Below are positions 52,787 through 61,757 of a stretch of DNA of 64,000 nucleotides, in pieces (the first letter of the stretch is position 1; each line of letters starts with the position of its first letter). Position numbers and translations under genes: made by a program. The notes under the pieces were generated by a model. It had not been told where the DNA came from and ran no database searches. It was given only the letters and a program-made list of their open reading frames with translations. The stretch comes from DASXIF01 sp036498145 (GTDB lineage: Bacteria > Actinomycetota > Actinomycetes > Mycobacteriales > Jatrophihabitantaceae): NCBI GenBank assembly GCA_963708625.1, contig CAVPSV010000002.1:496001-560000 (forward strand), written 5' to 3'.

Positions 52787-52928
52787 AGTTGGCGACGGCC
52801 CTTCGCGATCAGGTGCGCACCCGGCACAGTTTCCTCGGTCTCACTACCAGGGTAGTTCCCTGATCGAGACGCCCGTCGTGTGTAGGGTTGGTTTTCGCGA
52901 ACTCTCCGAAAGACCTGGAGGTGGCCGC

Positions 52929-54709
52929 ATGGCGCAGGAGCCCGGCGATCGGCACGACTCGACGCGCGCGCACGATGCCGCGCAGCGATCCCGGATCTGC
53001 GGCGCCGCACAGCTTTCCTTGAGCAGGAACTCGAACTGCTGCGCGCCAAGGTCGCCGAGTCGCCGCGCCACATGCGCGTGCTCGAGGAACGCCTGACCGA
53101 GGCGCAGGCACGCGTCGCGACGCTGAACGACCGCAACGACCGGTTGGCCGAGACGCTGCGCGAGGCGCGCGACCAGATGGTGGCGCTCAAGGAGGAGATC
53201 GACCGCCTGGCCCAACCGCCGAGCGGCTACGGCGTGTTCCTCGACGCCTTCGACGACGGCACCGTCGACATCTTCACCTCTGGCCGCAAGCTGCGGGTCG
53301 CCGTCTCGCCCGAGGTGGGTGTCGCCGATCTCCAGCACGGCCAGGAAGTCATGCTCAACGAGGCGATGAACGTGGTGGCGGCGCGCGGCTTCGAACGCGC
53401 CGGCGACGTGGTCATGCTCAAGGAGATCCTCGAGGGCGGCGACCGCGCGCTGGTCATCGGTCACACCGACGAGGAGCGGGTGGTCTACCTCTCCGATCAG
53501 CTGCGCGAGAACCCGCTGCGCGTCGGCGACTCGCTGCTGCTCGAGTCCCGCTCGGCATACGCCTACGAGCGCATTCCCGAAGAGCGAGGTCGAGGAGCTG
53601 ATCCTCGAAGAGGTCCCCGACATCGACTACACCGACATCGGTGGGCTCGGTCGAGCAGATCGAGGCGATCCGCGACGCGGTGGAACTGCCGTTCCTGCAC
53701 GCCGAGCTGTTCCGCGAGCACCAGCTGCGCCCGCCGAAGGGCATCCTGCTCTACGGCCCGCCCGGCTGCGGCAAGACGCTGATCGCCAAGGCCGTCGCGA
53801 ACTCGCTGGCCAAGCAGGTGGAGAAGGTGCGCGGCAGCGACGGTTCGCACGCCAGGTCGTACTTCCTCAACATCAAGGGCCCGGAGCTGCTGAACAAGTA
53901 CGTCGGCGAGACCGAGCGGCACATCCGGCTGGTGTTCCAGCGAGCCCGGGAGAAGGCCAGCGAGGGCACGCCGGTGATCGTCTTCTTCGACGAGATGGAC
54001 TCGATCTTCCGCACCCGCGGCTCGGGTGTGTCCTCCGACGTCGAGAACACCATCGTGCCGCAGCTGCTGAGCGAGATCGACGGCGTCGAGGGCCTGGAGA
54101 ACGTCATCGTCATCGGCGCGTCCAACCGCGAGGACATGATCGACCCGGCGATCCTGCGTCCCGGCCGGCTCGACGTGAAGATCAAGATCGAGCGCCCGGA
54201 CGCCGAGGCCGCGCGCGACATCTTCTCCAAGTACATCCTGCCGGACCTGCCGATCCACAGCCGAGGACCTCGCCGAGCACGGCGGCAACGCCGACGCGAC
54301 GGTGGCGGCGATGATCCAGCACACCGTCGAGCGGATGTACTCCGAGTCCGAGGAGAACCGCTTCCTCGAGGTCACCTACGCCAACGGCGACAAGGAGACG
54401 CTGTACTTCAAGGACTTCAACTCCGGCGCGATGATCCAGAACATCGTCGACCGCGGGAAGAAGATGGCGATCAAGGACTTGCTCACCACCGGCCAGCGCG
54501 GCCTGCGCATGCAGCACCTGCTGGCCGCCTGCGTCGACGAGTTCCGCGAGAACGAGGACCTGCCGAACACCACCAACCCCGACGACTGGGCGCGGATCTC
54601 CGGCAAGAAGGGCGAGCGGATCGTCTACATCCGCACGCTCGTCTCCGGCAAGGGCACCGAGGCCGGCCGCGCGATCGACACCGTCGGCAACACCGGCCAG
54701 TACCTCTAG
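52929..54709 (+). CDS. arc: Proteasomal ATPase ARC/Mpa (four frameshifts)
   Basis: ATG 52929. Coiled-coil N-terminus (LRAKVAESPRHMRVLEERL), two OB domains (GYGVFLDAFDDGTVDIFTSG; ALVIGHTDEERVVYLSD), AAA core with Walker A GPPGCGKTLIAK, Walker B VIVFFDEMDSI and the arginine-finger region, and the conserved C-terminus ending GQYL, which docks into the proteasome. About 590 aa. Continuous only after correcting frame changes near 52980, 53577 (extra base before CCG AAG), 53655 and 54261. Unfolds pupylated proteins for the proteasome. No pup or prcBA adjacent. Confidence 0.9.
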
Positions 54710-54750
54710 TAGCGACCGCTCGAGGGCGGCGCAGTGCCGGGACGACCGCG

Positions 54751-55523
54751 GTGAGCGTCTGGCAGGGCGTGCTGGTCTTCGTCGCGGGCATTGCCGCCGG
54801 CACGATCAACACCGTCGTCGGCTCCGGCACGCTGATCACGTTTCCGGTGCTGCTCGGCGTCGGCCTGTAGCCCGGTGACGGCGAACGTGTCGAACACGCT
54901 CGGCCTGGTGCCCGGCTCGGCGATGGGCGCGTACGGCTACCGCCGCGAGCTGGCCGGTCAGCGCGGCCGCGCGATTGCGCCTGGGCACCGCGTCCGCGCT
55001 CGGCGGCATCGCCGGAGCCGTGCTGCTGCTGACGCTGCCGGCCGGCGCGTTCAAGGCGATCGTGCCGGCCCTGATCATCCTGGCGCTGGTGCTGGTCGTG
55101 TTCGGCCAGCGGATCACCGCGGCCCTGACCGCGGGCCGGCACGCCCCGAGCGAGCACGGTCAGTCCGTGGTTGTGGCTCGACCACGTTCGGCACCGGCGT
55201 GTACGGCGGCTACTTCGGCGCGGCGCAGGGCGTGCTGCTGATGGCGTTGCTGGGCATCTTCGCTCGGCCGACACGCTGCAGCGGCACAACGCGTTGAAGA
55301 ACGTGCTGGCCGGCCTGGTGAACGCGCGTCGCCGCGGTGGTCTTCGTCATCGCGGCCCACATGGACTGGGCGGCGGCCGGCCTGATCGCCGCCGGGTCGG
55401 TGATCGGCGGGGTGCTTGGCGCCCGCATCGGCCGGCGACTGCCCGCCGCCGGTGCTGCGCGCGGTGATCGTGGTGGTCGGCATCGTCGCGATCGTGAAGC
55501 TGCGTGAGGCGACGGCGGAGTGA
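54751..55523 (+). CDS. TSUP (sulfite/TauE) family permease, heavily frameshifted
   Basis: GTG 54751. TSUP-family repeats: FVAGIAAGTINTVVGSGTLITFP and NTLGLVPGSAMGAYGYRREL, then TTFGTGVYGGYFGAAQGVLL and the final AAGLIAAGSVIGGVLGARIGRRL. About 8 TM helices. The reading frame changes near 54868, 54978, 55168, 55266, 55334 and 55448. An anion exporter (sulfite, sulfonate or similar) if expressed. It lies between arc and the LemA gene, not a usual place. The stop is inside a dispersed repeat (copy B). Confidence 0.75.
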
Positions 55524-55579
55524 GCATCGCAGGGCCCCCCAGGGCCCGAGGAGCGGAGCGATCCGGAGCCGGACAATGG
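55513..55579 (+). repeat. Dispersed intergenic repeat, copy B
   Basis: Begins inside the last codons of the TSUP gene (GCGGAG TGA is its stop) and runs through GAGCATCGCAGGG, a C/G run, GGGCCCGAGGAGCGGAGCGA and CAATGGGC. Same as copy A at 33511-33577 with a few substitutions and one indel. Confidence 0.85.
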
Positions 55580-55650
55580 GCATCGCCAGCCACGTCGATC
55601 GTTGCCGCTAGGCTGCCAGCAACCTGACCAGAGGCAGTGGGAGTGCGCAC

Positions 55651-56253
55651 ATGGGTGTTGTCATCGGCATCATCGTCGCCGTCGTCGTCGTGCTCCTGAC
55701 TCCTCTGGGTGGTCGGTGGCTACAACGGGCTGGTCCGGGCCCGAAACGCCTTCAAGAACGCCTTCGCGCAGATCGACGTCCAGCTGCAGCGGCGCTTCGA
55801 CCTGATCCCGAACCTGGTCGAGACGGCCAAGGCCTACATGGCGCACGAGCGGCAGACGCTCGAGGCGGTCACCGAGGCCCGGGCCGCGGCCATCAGCGGC
55901 CTCAGCGGCCGCGCAGGCGAACCCGGGTGACCCGGTGGCGATGCAGAAGCTCGCCCAGACGCAGGGCGCGCTGACCGCCGCACTCGGGCGCTTCACCGCC
56001 GTCGCGGAGCAGTACCCCGACCTCAAGGCGAGCCAGAACATGATGCAGCTCACCGAGGAGCTGACCTCCACCGAGAACCGGGTGGCCTTCGCCCGGCAGG
56101 CCTACAACGACTCCGTGATGACGTACAACAATCGGCGACAGAGCTTCCCCGGCAGCGTGCATCGCCGGCACGTTCCACTTCGACGCGGCGGCCCAGTGGG
56201 AGATCGGCCCGGACCACCCCGAGGTGCGGGACGCGCCGAAGGTCCAATTCTGA
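55651..56253 (+). CDS. LemA family protein (about three frameshifts)
   Basis: ATG 55651, single N-terminal TM (GVVIGIIVAVVVVLL), then the LemA helical domain (GGYNGLVRARNAFKNAFAQI, RRFDLIPNLVETAKAYMAHE, QKLAQTQGALTAALGRFTAVAEQYPDLKASQNMMQL, ENRVAFARQAYNDSVMTYN) and a C-terminal FHFDAAAQWEIG. Membrane protein of unknown function, commonly beside HtpX-like M48 proteases as here. Frame changes near 55710, 55917 and 56160. Confidence 0.85.
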
Positions 56254-56268
56254 CGGCGCCGAGCGCCG

Positions 56269-58211
56269 GTGAACTTCTTCGAACGGCAACGCGCCGCCCG
56301 CGGCACCACGTTGCGGCTCGTGCTGCTGTTCGCCACCGCGGTGTTCGCCATCGTCGTCGCGGTCGACGCGCGTCGTGTTCGTGCGTCAACCGGCCCCGTT
56401 CGCTGTCCTCGCTGGCCGGCCTGCTGATCTTCGTCACCGTCGTCACCGTCCTGATCATCACCGGCGGCACGGTCAGCAAGACGATCGCGCTGCGCAGCGG
56501 CGGATCGGCGGTGGCGCTGTCGGTCGGCGCGGTGCCGGTGGACCTCACCACCAGCGACCCGAATCTGCGCCGCTACGTCAACGTCGTGGAGGAGATGTCG
56601 CTGGCCTCGGGCGTGCCGGTGCCGCGGCTGTTCGTGCTCGAGACGCGAGCCCGGCATCAACGCGTTCGCCGCCGGCTTCACCCCGGCCGACGCCGCGATC
56701 ACGGTCACCGGCGGCGCGCTGCACGCAGCTCAACCGCGACGAGCTGCAGGGGGTGATCGGGCACGAGTTCAGCCACATCCTCAACGGCGACATGCGTCTG
56801 AACATCCGGCTCATCGGCCTGCTCAACGGAATCCTGTTGCTCGGCCTCGTCGGCCTGCGTGTGCTCGCGTTCGGCGGCGGCGGCAGGAGCAACGACCGGG
56901 GCGGCGGTGCGTCGCCGATCCTGCTGGTCGCCCTGGCGATGATGATCCTGGGCTTCGTCGGCCAGTTCTTCGCCGGCCTGATCAAGGCCGCGGTGAGCCG
57001 CCAGCGGGAATGGCTGGCCGACGCCTCCTCGGTGCAGTTCACCCGGCAGACGACCGGACTCGAGGGAGCGCTGAAGAAGATCGCCGGCGTGCCGACCGGC
57101 TCGACGCTGCGCGACACGCGCAGCGCGCAGGAGGTCAGCCACATGCTCTTCGGCGAGGGCGGCCGGTCCTTCAGCCAGCTGTTCGCCACCCACCCGCCGC
57201 TGCTCAAGCGCATCGCCGCGCTCGACCCGGCGTTCCAGCCGGCCCAGATCGCCGGCGTTGGAGGAGAAGTGGGCACAGCAGCCGCCCGACGGTTTGGCCG
57301 AGGACGCGCAGCGCGGATTCGCCGCGACCCCCTTGACGGCGCAGGCCGCGCCGCCGAGGCCCGGCTCGGCGCGGGTCACGCCGGCGCAGGTGAGCGCGCG
57401 TGTCGGCACGCTCACGCCGCAGGACCTCGACCACGGCGCCGCGGTGGCCGCAAGCCTCCCGCCGCGAGTGCGCCAGCTCGCTGGCCAGCCGAGCACCGCC
57501 GTCCCGATCCTGCTCGCGCTGCTCATCGATGACGACCCGCAGGTGCGAGCAGCACAACTCGCGACGGTGTCCAGCGCGTTCGGCGCCGCGACCGCTGACT
57601 GCCACCGAAGCGTTGCTCACCGACGTCGCGCCACTGCCGGAACTGCTGCGGCTGCCGGTGGTGAGCATCGCCATGCCGGTCGTCGTCGCTCGGCCGCGGC
57701 GAGCAGTTGCAACGAGCTGCTCACCGTGCTGGACGCACTGGCACAGGCCGACGGCCGGATCACCGTGTTCGAGTACTGCCTCACCCGGCTGGTCGCCGGC
57801 TACGTCGTGGACGCGACCAGCCCCGCACGGCGAGCGCAGCCCGGGCGCCGTCGATCTCGCCGGTACCGGCGATGCCGCGGTCGCCGTGCTCGCCGCGCTC
57901 GCCGCCGCCGGCAACACCGATCCGGCGCAAGGCCGAGCACGCCTTCGCCACCGCGGTGGCACATCTGTTTCCCGACGTCGAACGTGGCGTACGCGCCGCC
58001 GGCGGTGCTGCCCGCGCTGGATGCCGCGTGGCCGGTTCTGGACGCGCTCGACCCGCGTACAAACAGCGCTTCGTCGAAGCGATGGTCGGCCGCGGTGCTC
58101 GACGACGGCGTGCTCGCGCCGGCCGAGGCCGAACTGGTCCGGACGGCGTGCGCACTGCTGCACTGCCCGCTGCCTGCCCTGCTCGATCCGGCGGCGAGCC
58201 GTAGCCTTTAG
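56269..58211 (+). CDS. HtpX-like M48 metalloprotease with C-terminal TerB-like domain (many frameshifts)
   Basis: GTG 56269. Two N-terminal TM helices, a short cytosolic segment, then the M48 active site GVIGHEFSHILNGDM with the third ligand Glu in REWLADASSVQFTR, further TM helices and VSHMLFGEG. The later part (about 57250-58211) is not HtpX: ASLPPRVRQLAGQPS, NELLTVLDALAQADGRITVFEYCLTRLVAGY and VLDDGVLAPAEAELVRTACALLHCPLPALL are TerB-like repeats. At least ten frame changes lie between 56365 and 58105. Membrane protein quality-control protease fused to a tellurite-resistance-type domain. Confidence 0.7.
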
Positions 58212-58214
58212 TTA

Positions 58215-58245
58215 TGAGCGAGCGCAGCCGGCGAATCGATGGGCT
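58215..58245 (+). repeat. GAGCGAGCG-type intergenic repeat, second copy
   Basis: GAGCGAGCGCAGCCGGCGAATCGATGGGC between the M48 gene stop and the dop start; resembles the spacer at 14617-14643 between the histidine kinase and oxidoreductase genes. Confidence 0.45.
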
Positions 58246-58254
58246 GGTGCTCAG

Positions 58255-59783
58255 ATGAGCGTTCGCCGGGTGATGGGGACCGAGGTCGAGTACGGCGTGA
58301 GCCTGCCCGGCCAGCCGTCGGCGAACGCGATGCTGCTCTCGGCTCAGGTCGTCAACGCCTACGCCAGCGTGCTGCCGGCCGGGCGGGCTCGGCGGGCCAG
58401 CTGGGACTTCGAGGAGGAGTCGCCGCTGCGCGATGCGCGCGGCTTCGATCTCGGCGGCAGCGGTGCGGTCGCGCAGGAGTTCATCGAGGCCGAGGAAGAC
58501 GCCGGCATGGCGAACGTCATCCTGCCCAACGGCGCGCGGCTCTACGTCGATCACGCCCACCCCGAGTACTCGAGCCCGGAAGTCACCAACCCGCTGGACG
58601 CGGTGCGCTGGGACAAGGCCGGCGAGCTGGTCATGCTCGAGGCGGCGCGCCGCGTCGCGACGATGCCGGGGGTCAACGCCCCCATCAACCTGTACAAGAA
58701 CAACACCGACAACAAGGGCGCGTCCTACGGTGCGCACGAGAACTACCTGTGCAGCCGAAGCACCCCGTTCGCGTCCCTGGTCCGGCGGCTGGTGCCGTTC
58801 TTCGTCACCCGCCAGGTGATGTGCGGTGCCGGGCGGGTCGGGCTCGGACAGGACGGCAAGACGCCCGGGTTCCAGCTAGCGCAGCGCGCCGACTTCTTCG
58901 AGGTCGAGGTCGGGCTGGAGACCACGCTCAAGCGTCCGATCGTGAACACCCGCGACGAGCCGCACGCCGACGCCGACCGCTACCGCCGGCTGCACGTGAT
59001 CATCGGCGACGCCAACCTCGCCGAGATCTCCACGTACCTCAAGGTCGGCACCACCGCACTGGTGCTGGCGATGATCGAGGACAACTTCCTGGGCGACGAC
59101 CTGAGCCTGGTTTCGCCGGTGCGCGAACTGCACGAGATCTCGCACGACCCGACGCTGACGCACCGGATGCAGCTCGCCGACGGGCGCAACATCACCGCGC
59201 TCGAGCTGCAGGGGGAGTACCTGGAGCGCGCGCGCAAGTTCGTCGACGACCGCTACGGCGAGGACGCCGACGAGCAGACGGTGGACGTGCTCGACCGCTG
59301 GGAGTCGGTGCTGCACCGGCTGGGCACGGATCCCGATGCAGCTTGCCGAGCGAGCTCGACTGGGTGGCGAAGTTGCGGCTGCTCGAGGGTTATCGCGACC
59401 GCGACGGACTGGAGTGGGACGCGCCGCGGTTGCAGCTGATCGACCTGCAGTACTCCGACGTCCGTCCGGAGAAGGGGCTCTACCACCGGCTGGTGTCACG
59501 CGGCGCGATGCAGACGCTGCTGCCTTCCGGCGCCGCACACGCCGCGATGGACGCCGCACCGGAGGACACGCGCGCCTACTTCCGCGGTGAGTGCCTGCGC
59601 CGCTTCGGTTCCGCGGTGGCCGCCGCCTCGTGGGACTCGGTGATCTTCGACGTGGGGCGTGAGTCGCTGGTCCGGGTGCCGATGCTCGAGCCGCTGCGCG
59701 GCACGAAGGCGCACGTCGGCGAGTTGCTCGATCGTTGCCCGACGCCCGCGGCGCTCATCGACGCCCTGGTGGGGCCGCGGTGA
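58255..59783 (+). CDS. dop: Deamidase/depupylase Dop (one frameshift)
   Basis: ATG 58255. Begins VRRVMGTEVEYGVSLPG (catalytic Glu/metal site) and carries the Dop loop SPLRDARGFDLG that separates Dop from PafA ligase. Other family signatures: YVDHAHPEYSSPEV, LYKNNTDNKGASYGAHENYL, DEPHADADRYRRLHVIIGDAN and LQLIDLQYSDVRPEKGLYHRL. About 508 aa; one frame change near 59340 (after GTDP). Deamidates Pup-Gln and removes Pup from targets. Normally followed by pup, prcB, prcA; here the next gene is a cyclase sharing 4 bp. Confidence 0.93.
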
Positions 59784-60844
59784 AGCTGCGCCGACGCCCG
59801 CGCCGCGATGGCGCCGCGGCTGATGCGGGCCCGACGCCTGCCGACGTGCAGGCATCGGCCACGCAGGAGCCGGCCGCGCAGGGAGCGGGCACGGTCGCGG
59901 CGGACGTCGCAACAGCAGGCACTGCCGGGACGCAGGTCGCCGCGCAGGAACCGGCCGCGGGTGATGCCGTGGGCGGTGCCGAGCGGGCATCGGGCCGCGA
60001 GATTATGCGGCGCGCAGTCGTCTCCCGCGCGGATTCGGAACAGGCCGCGGCCATGTCCGGCCGACTGGCGGCGCTCATCGAGCGCAGCCCGGCGGTGCGG
60101 GACCTCGCGGTCGAGGTCGGCGTGGTGGACGCCGAGTGGCTCGCGCAGCCGGACCGACGCAAACCGACCATCGCGCCGCCGGTCGAGGTGCTGCGGCGTT
60201 TCCTCGAACGGACCGTCGAGCGCTACCCGTCGGCTCTGGGCAGCGTCGGCCTGAACGCCTTGCAGGTGCTGTCGTGGGACCTGTACTGGGACCGCGGTCT
60301 GCGGGGTGGACGCTCGCGCGACACGATGACGGTGGCCACGGTCGTCTTCACCGATCTGGAGGGGTTCACCAGCTACACCGCCCGGTTCGGAGACGAGGCG
60401 GCCCTGGCGCTGCTGGCCGAGCACCATCGGGTGACGGCGCCGATCGTGCGCAAGTGGGGCGGGCGCGTGGTCAAGCACCTCGGCGACGGCCTGATGCTCG
60501 CGTTCCCGAGTGGCAGCGGCGCGGTGCACGCCGCGCTGGAGCTCGTGCCGACCGCGGCGGAGCCGCTGCGGATGCGTGCCGGCGTGCATACCGGCGAACT
60601 GGTCGTGACCACCGACGATCTCGTCGGCAACGTCGTGAACATCGCCGCTCGCGTCGCTGCCGCGGCGGACGGCGGCGAGGTTCTGGCCACCACCGACACG
60701 ATCGCGGCCGCCGGCGATCTCGGTCCCGGGGTGCGGGTACTGCGTGCGCGCCGTCGCACCCTCAAGGGCGTCACGGACCGAGTCTCCGTGTCGCGGGTGG
60801 AACCGGTCGCGCAACAAGCGAGCGCAGCCGGCCGACGCCGCTGA
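59780..60844 (+). CDS. Adenylate/guanylate cyclase domain protein
   Basis: 354 aa from GTG 59780, whose GTGA overlaps the dop stop. Residues 1-75 are an Ala/Gln/Gly-rich linker. A small helical domain follows (RAVVSRADSEQAAAMSG..., LRRFLERTVERYPSALG), then a class III cyclase at ~195-345: metal Asp in VVFTDLEGFTSYTARFG, KHLGDGLMLAFPS, HTGELVVTTDDLVGNVVNIAARV with Asn/Arg of the transition state. Lys in VVKHLGDG is the adenylate-type purine reader. Soluble. Unrelated in layout to the receiver-cyclase. Confidence 0.92.
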   Translation: MKLRRRPRRDGAAADAGPTPADVQASATQEPAAQGAGTVAADVATAGTAGTQVAAQEPAAGDAVGGAERASGREIMRRAVVSRADSEQAAAMSGRLAALIERSPAVRDLAVEVGVVDAEWLAQPDRRKPTIAPPVEVLRRFLERTVERYPSALGSVGLNALQVLSWDLYWDRGLRGGRSRDTMTVATVVFTDLEGFTSYTARFGDEAALALLAEHHRVTAPIVRKWGGRVVKHLGDGLMLAFPSGSGAVHAALELVPTAAEPLRMRAGVHTGELVVTTDDLVGNVVNIAARVAAAADGGEVLATTDTIAAAGDLGPGVRVLRARRRTLKGVTDRVSVSRVEPVAQQASAAGRRR

Positions 60845-60880
60845 TCCGCGAGCCTGCTTGCTGGCAGGACCCGGCGGACG

Positions 60881-61522
60881 TCAGGCGTCGGCTCGCTTGT
60901 GCCCCAGCAGCAAGCCGATGGTGAGCTCGAGCCGGTTCGCGACGTCGGTGGCCGAGGCGCGGCGGGTGACCCAGGCGACCAGGTTGGACAGCCAGACGTC
61001 GCTGATCACTCGCGCGATGGCGAGTTGCTCGTCACTCGGCTCGCCGTCGGCCATGGCGCGGGCGAACATGGTGTCCATCAGCCGGCCGACAGTGTCTACC
61101 TCGGCCGCCGCGGAGGCGTCGGCAAACATGAACGCCCTGGTCATCGCCTCGGTGAGCTGGGGATCGCGTTGCATGGCCTTGGTCAGCCGCGCGATCATCG
61201 CGGTCAACCGCTCGTAAGAGGTGTCGCCGGACAGGTTGGCACGGTCACTGCGGTCCTGCACTCGCTCGAATTCGCGGGCGAGCGCGGAGACCAGCAGGTG
61301 AATCTTGGACGGGAAGTAGCGGTACAGCGTGCCCAGCGCCACGTCCGCGCGCTCGGCGACTGCGCGCATCTGCACCGCGTCGTAGCCGCCCTTGGACGCC
61401 AGCGCGAGCGTGGCATCGAGGATGCGCTTGCGGCGGTCGCGCTGCGCGGACGAGCCGAGTTCGTCGGGCGAAAGGGCGCTGGCCGGGGCGCCGTTGCCGC
61501 GAGCGCGGGCGGAGGCTGTCAT
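60881..61522 (-). CDS. kstR: TetR-family regulator of steroid catabolism, KstR
   Basis: 213 aa from ATG 61522. Close to mycobacterial KstR throughout: AQRDRRKRILDATLALASKGGYDAVQMRAVAERADVALGTLYRYFPSKIHLLVSAL, AMQRDPQLTEAMTRAFMFADAS, and IARVISDVWLSNLVAWVTRRASATDV. Binds TNNAACNNGTTNNA and is released by CoA thioesters of steroid intermediates. Divergent from the fadE34-like gene as in M. tuberculosis (Rv3574/Rv3573c), with two candidate operators between them. Confidence 0.93.
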   Translation of the reverse strand: MTASARARGNGAPASALSPDELGSSAQRDRRKRILDATLALASKGGYDAVQMRAVAERADVALGTLYRYFPSKIHLLVSALAREFERVQDRSDRANLSGDTSYERLTAMIARLTKAMQRDPQLTEAMTRAFMFADASAAAEVDTVGRLMDTMFARAMADGEPSDEQLAIARVISDVWLSNLVAWVTRRASATDVANRLELTIGLLLGHKRADA

Positions 61523-61600
61523 GGTTCGTCCTGTTCTTCGGGCCCGGTCTCGGGCCGGCGACCGTGCATCGGCAGGGCACCAGATTAGCATTCGAGTCAT

Positions 61601-61614
61601 CGAAACCTGTTTCA
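61601..61614. promoter_or_regulatory. KstR operator candidate 1 (kstR side)
   Basis: CGAAACCTGTTTCA matches TNNAACNNGTTNNA at all positions but the first. Lies about 80 bp upstream of the kstR start, fitting autoregulation. Confidence 0.6.
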
Positions 61615-61677
61615 GTTCGATTACGTCAAGACGCCGTATGCGCCGGTACTTGACGGATTGCGTGACCTGAGTCTGAA

Positions 61678-61691
61678 TAGAACTTGTTCTA
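61678..61691. promoter_or_regulatory. KstR operator candidate 2 (fadE34 side)
   Basis: TAGAACTTGTTCTA is a perfect palindrome and a full match to TNNAACNNGTTNNA. It lies 67 bp upstream of the acyl-CoA dehydrogenase start, so KstR probably represses it. Confidence 0.85.
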
Positions 61692-61757
61692 GAATGCGGT
61701 GCTAACGCGCGCCGCGCCGCGGCGCAGCAACACCGACCGCCGACCGTGGAGCCAACC

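Noticed and set aside
53577..57600. Programmed +1 frameshifting at a shared slippery motif
   Set aside because: The bases before the breaks differ (attC, ggT, agC, ctgT, gcaG, gtgC, acgC), no common stop or stimulator is present, and the breaks cross several unrelated genes; error is simpler.
58255..59783. PafA instead of Dop
   Set aside because: The start VRRVMGTEVEYGVS and the loop SPLRDARGFDL are Dop features; PafA begins with a GIETEFG pattern and lacks the loop.
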